From Tipula vernalis (Eukaryota; Arthropoda; Insecta; Diptera; Tipulidae), in NCBI GenBank assembly GCA_958295665.1, contig OY282560.1, forward strand, positions 143,150,091-143,214,090: 64,000 bases of DNA, given 5' to 3'. The notes beneath the pieces were generated by a model. It had not been told where the DNA came from. It saw nothing but the letters and a program-made list of their open reading frames with translations, and did not search any database. Every line of letters begins with the position of its first letter. Position 1 is the first letter of the stretch. A program made the translations under genes and the position numbers. Below are positions 24,201 to 37,345 of this stretch, one piece after another.

Positions 24201-26873
24201 TTGATTGTGGGAATAGCAGGTCAATTTTTTGAATTTCTAACATTTAGACATGAATAAAAGCTTTTTATTTATTAACATTTCTTATTTGTAAGAAGTAAAC
24301 GCTGTTTAGGGTATCGATCTCGGATGTAGAATGACAGAATCATTCAAGTTTATTTACAAATCGTGTTCCCGAAAATTTTTAGGTAGGTTTCAGGATAATA
24401 TTCACCTTCTAACTCCATATTTTCGTGGATGATACCTTAAGATCCTACCGAGTAAGAAAATTGTTTTTTGAATAGGTGGCTGTAAATAGCTCTAGCTTTG
24501 AAAATTCTTAAGTAAGTCTTTTATATATTTTAAGTCGGGAATTAGGAGGTTCCATTGATTTTTTTGGCTTTAAAGGTTACTTTAAAACGTTTCACAATAT
24601 AAAGTACTGGAAGCTCATATACTAAACATTCTACTAGGTGAAACTTAGAATTACAACCTGTTTTTCTTTATCAAGGTAGACGACCTTGGTTTAAGTAATC
24701 TTCTCTAAACACATTTGAATACTACAAAGGGTATCAATTCGAATATTTTGTTCTGCGCCGTGACCAAATTTTTTGAAATAATTTAAATAGCACCAGTCGA
24801 AGTCATCGTGCAGTGGTCAGAAACACAGAAGAAAATAATAAAGGACGGATGCCTTCTCTTGAGTCTTCTCATATTCCACAAAGTCTAACAAAGAAAGATC
24901 CCATCTTGGGTTTAGTTTTTGTCTGCGATCACCGTCCGTTTGGTTTGACACCAAAAGAAAGAGCAGGGCTATGCTAAACGTGTCCTCTGTTTGGATTAAA
25001 AAGCACTAGATCGACTGCAATATCTCCTTCCGGTTTGTTCTATAATAGTTTTACATTCTACATTCATTATACAGCCGAACGAATAATTAGGGCAGCTTTA
25101 AGTTATCCCAGCCCTTACCTCCAGAATATTTGAAAGTACCTAAAATTAAACAAAGCCACAGAAGGTCTGAATATTAATTTATCATATCGGTAAAGTAAAA
25201 GATTCCAGTCGCTAACTTCTATAGGTCAGTATTGAAACCAGATTATACATTAGAATTTTTGTTAAATTAGTTAGTACTTCTGCGCTAATTCGAAAAGCGG
25301 CTTGCTTGTTTCACACATTTTGGTTTATTCCTAAATGCATAAATGTTTTAATCCACATATCCAATTTTTGTTAAAATTATTATTTCAATAATGACAAAAT
25401 TATTAGAAAAAAATAGTTCCAATTTATGAAAGCCATCTTGTTTGCTGTGTGCCCTAGGACAATTTTTTTGGTCTAAATTATTGACCTTTTATTTCAGCGA
25501 AACATTCTGCTACTCACCACCATGCGGTAAGCCAAAAGTTTCCGCGTGAGGGGGTTCTATGAAAATATTTTGCGTACGATTAAATCAGAACAAATATCAT
25601 TTTTCTAAATTTTTTAGAATGTTCTACTTCTGTCCTAGTCATATGCTTTAAAACTGAAAAATTTACTCATTAATCGTTTGTGATTTTGGCCAAATTCTAT
25701 TATAACCGGTTCAAATCAAGCATTAAGTGAGATGAAGGATTATACCCAACACAGAAACAAATAAATTTTCTAAAGATATTACGATTTATGTATTACTGAT
25801 TGTGATGAATAGCCTCCCATCATAAGCACACCAATCACAATAATAATATGATTTTTACAAGACATTGAATCGTACAGAATTGTGTGAACGATATGAGCAA
25901 CACGAGACATTCCTAAACTAATTTTCGAAAATGTTTCTCATGAAACATTCGAAATCGAACACCACCAGTAAATCTTACGCCTAGCCTAATTTAGAAAAGT
26001 TACTATCTGAGTTGGATTAACTAAAATCTCAAAGGGATAAAAATTTTGGGCGGATTTGTATTTTATTCAAATTTAAAAAATTTGCTGCTACAGGTGATAT
26101 TTTTTAAATATTCCTTCAACAGCTTTAAGCAAGTATCAGAACTTTTGGGAATAAGTTTTTGAACCAGCAACTCGCAGATTTCCTCTCGTTGGTTGGCGCA
26201 GAAGTCAAAAAGTGAAGCGAAACATGCTATCGGAGTTCAATCCATTGTGATATAGTGCCCCTGAGTGCGTTAACCAATGGCGAATTATTGGCAGGCAGCA
26301 GGATCCGAAGTTCTGCAATTCACTAAACTGTGAATCTTTGTCGGCACATTGTTTCATTGAGGGAACCCAATCAACTAAATGTACAAATCTTGAGGGTGCC
26401 TAAAGGGTACTAACGGAAGGTTGGAATCCCAAGATAACTCTGAATACCACAAATCTGTATTTGTCTGATGACTTATTGCAAATTAGCTATAGGCAGATTT
26501 TGCAACTAATATTAGCACGCGCACAATTCAATTAATATCTAGTTAAACTAGAAATTAATTTTAAATTTGATTTTTGAAAGTATCGAAGTATTTCTGATTT
26601 GAAGATTGTTTACTTTTTGAATTTCGCGCCCGCAAATAAGAAACATGCCAATTCTAATTATTGCTCGTGCCCCTCATAATCAAAATATGCAAGAGCATTC
26701 TCTACACTGCACGTTTGCAAAGAAATTTTCGACAATGCAACGTTTGCAAAGAAATTTTAAATCATTCCCACCCGGGTGTGTGTATTTACTACTATACTAA
26801 AGTTCATTACTTCAGCGTCTTTAAAACCACAAATCAGATATTTTTTATCTCGGTCGCCAATTAACGGTCCCCC
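21244..26873. other. Large AT-rich intergenic region, no gene recognised
   Basis: 5.6 kb without a frame carrying recognisable motifs. Contents are poly-A/T tracts, ATGTATGTACATATAC-type runs, and a short direct repeat of about 18 bp (GTTTGCAAAGAAATTTT) at about 26713 and 26743. Segments near 24780-25120 and 26080-26470 are less AT-rich and may be old element or exon remnants; I could not match either to a family. Confidence 0.5.
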
Positions 26874-27211
26874 AGTTACGGTGACACCTAGGGTAGAATA
26901 GAATAAGTTAATTAATAGCACAAAGTTTACTGTACTAAAATGGAAATTTTCCAGGCTACAACTGTTCTACGTTGTACTAGACTAATATTACTGTAAAAAG
27001 CAAGATAATTTTAGAAAATTTGGTTTATGTATATAGAAAGGCGAATGAGATAGCAAAATAAGTGCAAGGAAGTAATAAGTAATTTTGGGAAATATTGTTA
27101 AATTGTGTTGTGTTAATTTTTGTGTTCAATAAATAAATCAGTTTGAAATAAATTGAAGTAGTTTGTGGATCCAGTGATACGAACTTTGATTGACAATGCA
27201 AAAACGTAATA
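26874..27211 (+). repeat. LTR-type repeat, copy 1 (diverged)
   Basis: It begins AGTTACGGTGACACCTAGGG and ends TTGACAATGCAAAAACGTAATA, colinear with the second LTR at 27576-28712 (TGTTACGGTGACACC to CGTAACA). It shares the first 170 bp or so and the last 45 bp, with a variable middle. A TATA-like region (TATATAGAAAGG) and an AATAAATAAA polyadenylation-type signal fit plus-strand orientation. No target duplication is visible at its ends. Confidence 0.7.
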
Positions 27212-27730
27212 ATAGTCGTATTTTATTTGCTAAGAAATTAGATTTGGAATTGGAATTCAATTTTTGGCAAAGAAAATAGCCATGGCATTTTTCGGGAATA
27301 AAATATTGGTATATGGGTTGGTTTACATTTAGCATTTAAATAATAAATATTTTTCTGACTTTTAATTGCCAAATAAATAGTCAAAATAATAATAAATTTC
27401 ATAAAGTCAACCTATAGAACTAAAAAGTGGTCTATCGCACCCAGCGTAAAGTAGCCAAACTAAACGATAAATTTGATTTTGAATTCCATCAATTTGTAGG
27501 AATTCGACGAATTAGTACCGAGAAATACAATAGTGCAATTATTGTTTTAACTGGTCAAATAAAATACGGCAATTATGTTACGGTGACACCTAGGGTGTAA
27601 TAGAATAAGTTAAATTATTAGCTCAATGTTTTACTGTAGTCAAATAGTATTTTCCATACTAAAACTGTTCTAAATGTTCCTAGACTATTCTTACTGGAAA
27701 ACTCATGAAATTCTAGGAGTTTGGTTTGTG

Positions 27731-27742
27731 TATATAAAAAGG
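27731..27742 (+). promoter_or_regulatory. TATA-like box of the solo LTR
   Basis: TATATAAAAAGG about 155 bp into the LTR; copy 1 has TATATAGAAAGG at the equivalent place. The nested element inserted at this box and duplicated its downstream half, so a second ATAAAAAGGCG sits at 28388. Confidence 0.55.
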
Positions 27743-27744
27743 CG

Positions 27745-28387
27745 GGGAGAGAGACAAAATCTCGAAAGTCAAAATCCCGAGGGTACAAAATCCCGAGGAT
27801 ATCAAAAAATCCCGGCAGTACAAAATCCCGCGGATACAAAATCAGGAGGATACGTAATTCTGAGGAAACATAACCCCGAGGAGACAAAATCCCGAGGATA
27901 CTAAATCGCGAAGATACAAAATCCGCAGGGTACAAGCCTATGAAAATTCCAAAATCTAGTTGTTGCACAACTGGTGCAATTTTCCCTTGATTTAAAGATG
28001 TATACACACAAAAATCGAACATCACAAATAGTGACGGTTACAACGGGATCATAACGGCGATATCCCGAATTTTAAAATCCCGCTTAATTAAAATTGCGTT
28101 CAAAAAATTCCCGCTTTTAAAATTCCTGGTTTAAAAACCCCGGTTCCGCAACAAAAATAAAAATCCAGGTTTTTATTTTTATTTTACTTGAAATTAAAAT
28201 TTTGGGGGAACTCGGGATTTTGTCCCCTTGGGATTTTGTGCCTTCGGGATTTTGTACCCTAGGGATTATGTATCGACGGAATTTTGTACCCTCGGGATTT
28301 TGTACCCTTTGGGTTTTGTACCTTCGGGATTTTGTCCCTCGGGATTATGTCCCGCGGGATTTTGTCCGCCGGGAATATGCCATCAAC
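27745..28387. mobile_element. Foldback-like element with minisatellite TIRs inserted in the LTR
   Basis: Flanked by an 11-bp direct repeat, ATAAAAAGGCG (27734-27744 and 28388-28398); the true duplication may be 9-11 bp. The left arm (27757-27935) is a tandem of a unit of 14-16 bp like TACAAAATCCCGAGGA; the right arm (28205-28375) is the same unit inverted (GGGATTTTGTACCCTC). The roughly 270-bp centre also has CCCGAATTTTAAAATCCCG-type repeats. Drosophila FB elements have the same plan: long TIRs made of short tandem units and a 9-bp duplication. No coding region, hence non-autonomous. Confidence 0.75.
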
Positions 28388-28712
28388 ATAAAAAGGCGAA
28401 CGAATTCGAATTGGATTCATTACTTTTTGGTCAGCGAAAGTATAAGGATTAAAAGCTGAATTAAAAGTGCTTTAAAAAGTGGATTAGTAAAATATAAAAA
28501 GTAAAAGTGATCAGTAAAATTTGTGCGAAAATAATAAAAAGTGATTTTGTGAATTATTGTAAATAAATTCTGTTGAATTAATTTTTGATGTTAAATAAAT
28601 AAATTCGTTTGTGTCCCAAAAATAATGAACACTAATAAACACTTCAGCTAGTGTTTTGTTTTCTTCACAATCCAGTGATATGAACCTTGATTGACAAGGC
28701 AAAAACGTAACA

Positions 28713-31544
28713 ATTATTTATATGAAATAGAGACATCTATATTCCAAAACAAAAAAACATATCGCCAGCTAAATTGTCTACTACAGACTGAAATTTAACA
28801 TAAGATTATAATCTACAATTTCGCTTGTTATGTTTACATGTAAAATTTTATTTTACAACAACTGCAAACTTACCTTATGTATGATTTATGATCGAAGCGA
28901 AAATGATTCGTTTAGTTCCGGCGGTTTAGTTGAATATGTCAAATAGTATGAAGAACCCAGACTTAGTTTTTCTTATCTTTTGGCAAATTTAACTTAACGG
29001 CCGAATCTAAACAAATTTTTGACATTTCGTCATTAGACAGAGTTCTTTGCTCCTTTTCGCAATCGCCTGTTGCCGATATCATGATTTGCAGCAAGAATGC
29101 GCAGCCCTTGGCTCAATATTTTCACTTGATTGAAGCAGATATTTTGCAACAGCAATTGTTGTGCCCACTTTATTACTGAATTATTACTGAGAATTTCAAT
29201 ATTAACAAAGAAACGCTAAGTTTCGGTGTAGTGTTTCTAAAAACCCCATGGTTTCAAAATTTATTAATCCAATTTTTAATAACAAGAAAATACTTCATTG
29301 TTATTGAGTAAAGTAATTTTAACATCTCCGATGCAACATACCGATTTTTGAGTGGAATCTCACTGCTGGATCATTCATATCGAAAACTCAATTATTTTAA
29401 ATAATTTGGAAAGTTAATCGATAATAATCGATGCGTTCGTTATTCCAACTAGTTTTTATGTAATTTCATAGTAATGCTTGAATTTAGTATTTCCTTTTGC
29501 TTCATCACAAAATTAGTTTCTGCTATTATTGCTTCTGAATACCTCAATTGCTTGTTTGGTTACAGTGAGATTGCAATCGGAAATTTTTTTATTATTCCAA
29601 TTTGTGAAAGCATTCGCAGATAATGTTGATTTTTCAAAATCAGCAATTTCAATTCGAAAGTGTTTTAAATTCGCGGGTGATGGTCAAAATAGTAGAATGA
29701 ATGTTATTGAAGCCAGCGATAATATTCCGCTTCCGATTTTTCGAGAGAAAAACACGAGTTTTTGGGCCAAGGTTTAAGTACTCAACCTACAACTTTTGTA
29801 GTAACGAACTACTCCATAGTAACACCAAAGGAACTGTTTGAATCGATTACTTGTTTTGAGAAAAGTTTAAATTTTCTGAAAACCTGAATAGATGACAGTG
29901 ATAATATTTAATTAATTACTAAATTAAAATGTATTAAACAAAAGCTGTACAAATTTTTAAAATCGGTTTAGAATAAAATAATTTGGTTGATTTTAGATCT
30001 TGTTGTGAAATATTAGAAGAATTTTCAGATTTAGTAATTTTCCTATTTGTAATTTTCCATAGTACGGCACGAAGACATCAGATTTCTTAGTGTAATATTT
30101 AGCCATCATTTATTCAATGCATAATTGAGAATCAAACAAAATATTTTCAATCAGAGCGATTTACAAACCGATGTCATCGACGATATTGTGTGTTTAACGA
30201 AAGTTCAGAACTAGTTGCTTTGGCAAGATTACAGGTGAATGAAAACGTGTTTCATATATTTGCAAGCGTTTTAGGAGCCCCGTACAATCAAATATTATCG
30301 GCGTATATCGTCGACGAAACCCCGAGAATATATATTACAATAGATTCTTCTGAAAGGTATTTAAATATATGAATCGCAATTTTTATTGACCAGTACTCTT
30401 ACCAATCAATTTTTCATAACATTTTACATATGGCGAAATCTCTAACGTATATTTCGATGGCGACATACAATTATTGTGTACCATGAAAAAGCACACTTAG
30501 CAAGAATTTTTAAATTCAAGCATTAAATTAATTGCCAAGCATACAAAATATCAATCACTATTTCCAATCCTTTACGAAAGGGAAACGTATCGAAGTCAAT
30601 TTAATAAAATCTCGGTTTTAATCTTGGTTTTTATTTATTGTCATTCTAAAATTAAAATCCCCATTTTCCAGAATTTATTGAAACCGAGACCGTCTTTAAA
30701 AAAACTACTGTCAAATGTAGCCAACCCATGCGAAAGGTGTGAAAATGCATAAAAAATTGAAAAAAAACGTTTTTAGACTTTCCTTTCGCTTATTGCAACT
30801 AAGTAGTACTATAGTAACTAATTTGTATTTGTATGTATGCCCGCCATATTTTTCGGACATCATCGGATTATACTTTCAGAATCAAAAATGTGACCACTTG
30901 GGTCAAACGAAGAAACATCAAAGAGCAGTAAATTTTAATTTTTTATTTGTCAGATTTTATTTTTACAAGTATTTTTGATGAATACTCGTAAATAGTCGAA
31001 CTGAGCGCAATATCTCTTTAATACCAAAAATTTGTTTGCAATATATTTCAAAATACTAAAGTTTTCCCCGAATGATATTCGAATAGTAGATTGATCACAT
31101 AGAAGGATTTTTTAGGAGGCTTGAGATTGTTAGCTTGCTCTTTGTTAAACCAAAATCGTTCAACAGATGCTTTTAGTTAACATTGGAAAAAACAGGTCGA
31201 CTTCCTTTAATGCCCCCATAGATTGGTAATTCTATTAAACGTCAGGGACAGCAGCAAATTAATAAACTAAGAGCTGCCCTCACATTGTTGACTTGAACAA
31301 AAAATGTTACAAACATTTATTGGCAGTTCGTGATAAGTTAATATGTATAAGAACATTGTCGAAGAATATAAATGACATAACCATTTTGTGCAACCAAAAT
31401 TGTCGGTAATTGCCTTTATTAGAGCTGCACAATTTTCCCAATTTATATTAATAAAACGCCCGGGGTTTTATTCTAATAATTACTGGTTGACTTATAATTT
31501 TATTTATATTAAGAGTTAAATATTATTTAATATTTATATTAATT
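28713..31544. other. Intergenic; three unassigned coding-like stretches
   Basis: No recognised gene. Three plus-strand open stretches have a less biased composition than their surroundings: about 28967-29178 (no Met; contains SLDRVLCSFSQSPVADIMI), 29529-29777 (contains SAISIRKCFKFAGDGQNS) and 30190-30372 (contains VFHIFASVLGAPYNQILSAY). I cannot name a family for any of them. They could be exon relics, decayed element ORFs or an old endogenous viral fragment. The rest is AT-rich. Confidence 0.35.
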
Positions 31545-34500
31545 TCTACGGTGGAAATGAACTGTCCATACTCGGGACCATTCGCGTAAACGTTCGTTGG
31601 AATGAGGTCGACTTAACGTTATCACTGCTAGTCGTTAATAGTGACACGGGAAATAACATATTGGGTTTGGATTGGTTCGATGCTTTAAGGTTTCACATTA
31701 GACCATCAGTTTAGCAAACATCAGTAGTCCGAAGCGGAGGCTCCCAAGAAGACTTGATCAGAGGCCGCGGCTCTCATTCAAAAGCACGCAACTATATTTA
31801 AAGATGAACTATAGGATTGTGTAATGCATATGTAGCTCGATTTGATTTAAAACCAAACGCCCAACCAAAATATTTTAAGCCTCGTCCTATGGCCGCTGTA
31901 AAAAACGAAATTGGAAGACTAGTTTCGTTGGGAATTCTCAAAGAGCTGCATACCAGTCAGTGGGCTGCACCAATCGTCGTGACTACGAAGCGAAATGGGA
32001 CGCTCTGGATTTGTGGTGATTTTAAAGTCACGATCAACCCCCAATTAAATGTGTAGAGGAGCTGTTTCATAAGCTTCAGGGAGGACAATTTTTTACAAAA
32101 ATAGATTTGTCGAAGTCATATTTGCAAATTCCATTAGATAACGAAGCCAAGAAACTCGCTGTGATTAACATCCCTTTTGGATTATTTCAATATGAGAGAT
32201 TACCGTTCGGACTCTCCAGTGCACCGGACATTTTCCAAAGATATATGGAACAATTAATAATGGGATTGCCCTATTGTGGAATTTATTTGGACGATTTAAT
32301 TATAACCGGACGCGACAATATCGAACACTTGTACAACCTTGAGGTGGTGTGTAAAAGGCTGGAAGAGAATGGGTTACGCTGCAAAAGAGATAAATGTCAA
32401 TTCGCTGTCGCTTAAGTCGAATATCTGGGGCATATTATCAATTCAAAGGGCATTCGGCCATCGGGAAATCGAGTTAAGGCTACACGGTATATACAAAATT
32501 TTAAACACAATTAGCGGCTCCATTGAATTGGTTCAGGGCCAAAAATGTTAATTTCATCTGGACCGATGAGCAGGAAAGAGCTTTCATTTAACTGAAACAT
32601 TATTAAACACACAGTTAGTACACTTTAGAGAGGACTGCAATATTATGTTAGTCACAGATGCATCGTCATATAGAATTGGGGCTGTAATATCTCATATTTA
32701 TACAGACGGCTCCGAACAGCCTATTTTATTTGCCCCGAAATCACTTAAAGTCAGTCAGAAAAACTACAGTCAAATCGAGAAGAAAGCTCTGTCGATGATT
32801 TTCGGTGTTAAAAAATATCATCAGTACCTATATGGTCGGCAGTTCGAACTGAAAACAAACCATAAACAGCTCACGACGATTTTCGGCCCAAATAAACAGT
32901 TGCCAGAGGTGACATTCGGCGTTTACAACGATATTCTATTACGCTATTGAGTTACACATACACTATTCGGTATAGACCAACCAATCGCCACGGAAATGCA
33001 GATGCTTTGTGGAGACTCCCAATGGGTCCTGATAAAGAATTTGACGAGAAACAAGAGTCAGGTTTGGAAGGTGAACAAATCTATATGTCGTTATTGGACG
33101 AATTTTCGGTTAATGCAAAATTAGTGGCTGAACATATACTCCAGGATCAGCATCTACGAATGATTCCGAATTTTGTAGGGAAGAGTTGGCCTGAAAAGTT
33201 ACATTGCAATGACATCGATTTGTTACCTTATTTCCGTAGGAGGTTGTCTTTGAATTTAAGTACAAACGTTCTTCTGTTACAGACTGATCAACCGCGAGTA
33301 GTAATGCCAAAAACTTAACAAGCCAGGGTGCTCCAAATGCTGCACCAAGGTCATTGGGGAATAACTCGCATGAAACAATTGGCCCGCCGATATTGTAGAT
33401 GGCCACGGATTGATCAACACATTGAAGAAGTCGTTGCGGGTTGTATAGTGCGTCAGTCGCAAGCAAGCCATTCGTCGCGAAAGTTTACAAGTTGGCTAAC
33501 TCCATTTGCTGCCTGGTCTCAAATTCATGTAGACTATGCGGGTCCATTTTTATCAAGGATGTGGCTGATTGTAGTAGATGCATTTTCCAATTTCCCTTTT
33601 GTTATAAAGATGTCATCGTCAACATCCATTTTTGCTATCGAAGGTTTGCTACAAACCATTGTGTCCGACAACGGAACACCTTTCGTTTCTCAGGAGTTTT
33701 AAGTTTTTGCTCACCGCAATTCAATCAATCACTTAACTTCGGCACCTTTTCACCCCGCCTCAAATGGAGAAGCTGAACGAGCCGTGTGTACCTTTAAAAC
33801 CGCATTAATTAAAAACCTGGAGAGTTGCACGACTAATAAAATGGCCCTTTTGGTTTACTTGTCGACATATCGATCAACCCCAGATAGTTCAGGAAAGTGA
33901 CCCGCTGAATATTTGCATGGTAGGTCGCATAGAACGCTGCTATCAGCTATGTAACCAAGGGATAGATTCGAAGAAATTAAGACAAAACCGACGAAATTTA
34001 AAGTCGGACAGCCAATATTCGCGCGGCAGTATCAGAAGAAGAAAAATTGGATCGAGGGAACCGTTATTAAACTAGAGGGAAGGTGCATGTATTTGATAAA
34101 CACAGGCATTGGTACCTTAAGAAGACATCAAAATCAGTCACGAAAACGAGCCGTTATGTCAACTAAGGGGAACCGTTTTGGTGATGAAGGTTCAAGAGTC
34201 ATCGGTCAAAATGAACACCGTCACCAGGGACAGGTAACTAGAACGGATGCACAGTTTAATCGTTTTTCTTATAGCCCACCTAGCCCGTCCGTGTCTACTC
34301 GCTCTGCAAGTAGTCCGCTATCACGCTCAGAGGCACCTCAATCGTATGTGCCAATTAGATACCGCAGGAGCTCCGGAACCCCAACCTCGCCCAGGAAGTC
34401 CCCGCCAAGGGAACCCTATATGAGTTCAGGAGAAGGAATAATTGGAGAAACACCGTCAGCTGAGAGACGATCTAAGCGCTCACGTTCCCCTCGTTTTAAA

Positions 34501-34560
34501 TTAAGTGTGAGGGAATATTATATCCGTGCCGATATCGTATGGTTCTCCACTGTATATTAA
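31545..34560 (+). pseudogene. Ty3/gypsy pol remnant (protease end to integrase and C-terminal tail)
   Basis: In order: the protease second half (GNNILGLDWFDAL), RT (31817-32415: GILKELHTSQWAAPIV, RLPFGLSSAPDIFQ, IYLDDLIITG), connection, RNase H (32645-32950: VTDASSYRIGAVIS, NYSQIEKKAL), integrase zinc finger (LHQGHWGITRMKQLARRY) and core (IHVDYAGPF; IVSDNGTPFVS; NGEAERAV), then a basic Ser/Pro tail (34087-34560). The RT YLDD and integrase acidic triad survive. Losses: RNase H TDHKPL reads TNHKQL, the last zinc-finger Cys is Arg (CIVR), RT has a small deletion at about 32053, and there are further shifts near 32415, 32570 and 33700 plus stops. No gag and no paired LTRs seen. The style resembles the K02A2.6-type (mag-like) group. 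Confidence 0.93.
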
Positions 34561-37345
34561 TTTCCTCTATTGTACCATTAACGTGACGTTTCCAAATTTC
34601 ATGTTATATAATTTCTCTTTGGTATTCGTCCATTATATTGTGTGCGCTCGACTCATCAACAACGTCTCCGGTTACCTTTTTATAATCAGTGTTGTAAAAG
34701 TTAATTGTTTACAATAAAGTCATTATATATTTAAGTTTACAATTATTTGACTTATTATACATTTTGTACCGTTCATTTAGTATTTGAAATATTTTTCAGA
34801 ATACAATAGAAGTCAAAAAATTGTCATATTAAATACGTTCAACTAAATGGTTTTGTTTGCATTATTTGGGCTTTACACTCAACAACTTTTATACATGTTT
34901 TTCAGCAACCTTTGCTGATTGGGCAAACCTTTAAAAAAATCCAAATAAATTATTGGAAAATTAAGTAGAATTTAACGAGATTAACAAACTTTGATTGTTG
35001 TTTTGAATTGGCAAAACTTTTATACGAATTTTAACCTTCCGTCGGTGCTTGTATTTCTTATACAGTGTTCTAACTTGATAAATGGACCGAAATTTTCACT
35101 TTTCTTTCCAATATGTTTAGATTTGCTAGTCGTTGGTGAATATTTTGAACAACATTAGGGATGGGCCAACGTACTAAACAGCATGGATATATCCTCGCAA
35201 ATAAAGTATGAATGGATTTTTTTCTAATCAAAATTTTTTAAAAAACATGCTTCAAAAGCTTATCGTAAATAATATGATTTAAAAATTTATTTACATTGTA
35301 TTTGTGATGCGCACTTGTTTATTTTTATTAATGTTACACAAATAATGTGAATATATAATACTAAAAGCTTAACAAAAGTCGAAGGTAGTTATATACTTAG
35401 CAACTTATCTCATTTAAACTTTTGACTTACATGTAACATTGCAGAGAACATTTTGATATTCTGCATCAAAAAACTAATTAATTCTTAGAACTTGTACTAT
35501 ACTATAGATTACTTAAATTAAAATAAACAAATTTTCTATGAGTTTTATACATTTACAAGAACTGGAATGCTGCATCTTCGCTTCTTAACTATAACAATTC
35601 TGCAGTAAAAAAAGATTTCCATTGTTGTTCTGCAATTTTTCCAATATTTTATTTCGTACTTATTTTTAAAACATTTCTTGTGTGAAAATTAATGTTTTCT
35701 TTTTTTTTTGTTGTATACTGAACTTTAAAAGAGTTAGTTGTTTCTTTGTTATTCTTCTAACAAAAAAAAAAAAAAAATGCTAGTACAATATTGAGAAGAC
35801 ACTAACTATACCAAAGAAAAATGCTTTTCCGAAGACAAGACTTTGATTTATTAACGAAAAACTTGTTGTGCATTGTTATTCGGGTGCAGGGCTGTTTTTG
35901 TAATAAATACTCGATAAAAAATCCAACAGCACACGGTGTACTAGACTTTTAATGTATTAACCAGAAGGTATCATTCAACTGCAATTTTGTAATTAACCAA
36001 AGAAAGTAAAGAATTAATTAATAATTGTTATCTGTTAGCACCACAAATTGAAAATAATTAAAACATGAATTCTTTACGAAGAAAAATCGGATTATCCAAA
36101 TACATGTAGAATTTAAAATGTGAAATTTCATTCGAGTAATAATATTTTTTTTATATCAAAATCATGATAAAAAAAAAAAACTTATGTATATCCAGGTATA
36201 AAAAACATTACACCTTATAAAAGCATCATATCGCGTGCTTTCGATACGTGAAAATAAAAATAATCAAATAAAACATTTTTTATATTCAAAACAAAAAACT
36301 CATGTTTTTTTGTTGCTGGAAAGTATTTATATTACACCTTCAAGGTGTTTCTTGAATTTATGATAAATTCAGTCAAAATTTCACATTGGTGCCAAAAACA
36401 AAAATCTCTCTTCTTTTCAATTCGTGTTTTGTTATTATATTTTGGTAATGAAGAATTCATGATGAGATGAAAATTGATGTTTAATCACCCAAGCGCACTG
36501 ATTTTTTTGTATTCTAATGTTGGCGTGTTATAAAAAAGTCTCTATCAAATAAATGTATTTTATGCTAACCTAAAAAAAATAAAACCTGAAGTTGAGAGTT
36601 TTTTCCATTGACTTCCATTTGAAACATACAATTTCAAGATGTTATTCCGGTTTAATGATAAAGTTTAAAGAAAAATTGGTAAAAAATGTATTCTGATTAA
36701 CCTTTCGTTTCTGATAATTTTTTGAATATCATCTTTCATAAAGTTCCAAGTAGAACGTTTATGTTTGTTTGCTTAGTTAATAAAAGAAGAATAAAAGAAG
36801 CATTTTTTAATAAGATTAAAACTTACGAGTATACTGAAATAAATCCATTCCCCAATATTGATTTATTTCAGTAATTAGGGCCAATCTAGCAGGAAATCGT
36901 CGAATTATCAACGAAATTACTTTTCACTATTAATCGTAAGGCATACCCTTTATTAAACTTTCACATATAGAAAGTGGTGAAAATTTCAAATTACCATTAT
37001 TTAAGAGGTTATTATTTCTGATCGTTTAGTGGAACAATAGCAGAGCACCCTGTATTTTATAGAGCCATAATAAAAAAATCTGAGCTTTTATAAGGGAATT
37101 AGAAACGAGGAAAAAACGAAACTTTTCATAGTAAAACACACAAACATATGGGAAATCACTTTTTTTCCTAAGACAAATTTTTAAATGAAAACGTTACAAA
37201 TTCTTAATTATGATTCCTGAAATACTTTCATAAATGTTTGAATTTCAACATATATGAATATAGTTTAAGTAAATCGTTTTCATTTTCTTGTAATAATTGA
37301 TTTATTTAAACAAACATAATAAAAAAAATCATAACAACAGCATTC
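34561..37345. other. Intergenic AT-rich; first 170 bp may be the 3' end of the gypsy element
   Basis: Directly after the gypsy stop, 34561-34735 contains ACAATAAAG polyadenylation-type signals and could be a remnant of 3' UTR or LTR, but there is no second copy to prove it. The remainder is AT-rich with long A and T runs (for example 35701 and 35761) and no coding signal. Confidence 0.4.

Larger units (their letters stand above)
27576..28712 (+). mobile_element. Solo LTR (copy 2) carrying a nested insertion
   Basis: Inverted ends TGTTACG..CGTAACA and flanking ATTA (27572-27575 and 28713-28716) fit an LTR of the Ty3/gypsy type with a 4-bp duplication and no internal region: a solo LTR. Without the insert at 27745-28398 it is about 480 bp. 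It is in the same orientation as copy 1, 365 bp downstream. The internal region between the two copies (27212-27571) shows no primer site or gag, so the pair is not obviously one deleted element. Confidence 0.75.

Noticed and set aside
27618..28025. 135-codon minus-strand frame with repeated Gly-Ile-Leu-Tyr-Pro-Arg-Asp-Phe-type units, and similar plus-strand frames at 28202-28459
   Set aside because: They are read-throughs of the ACAAAATCCCGAGG minisatellite TIRs of the foldback-like element.
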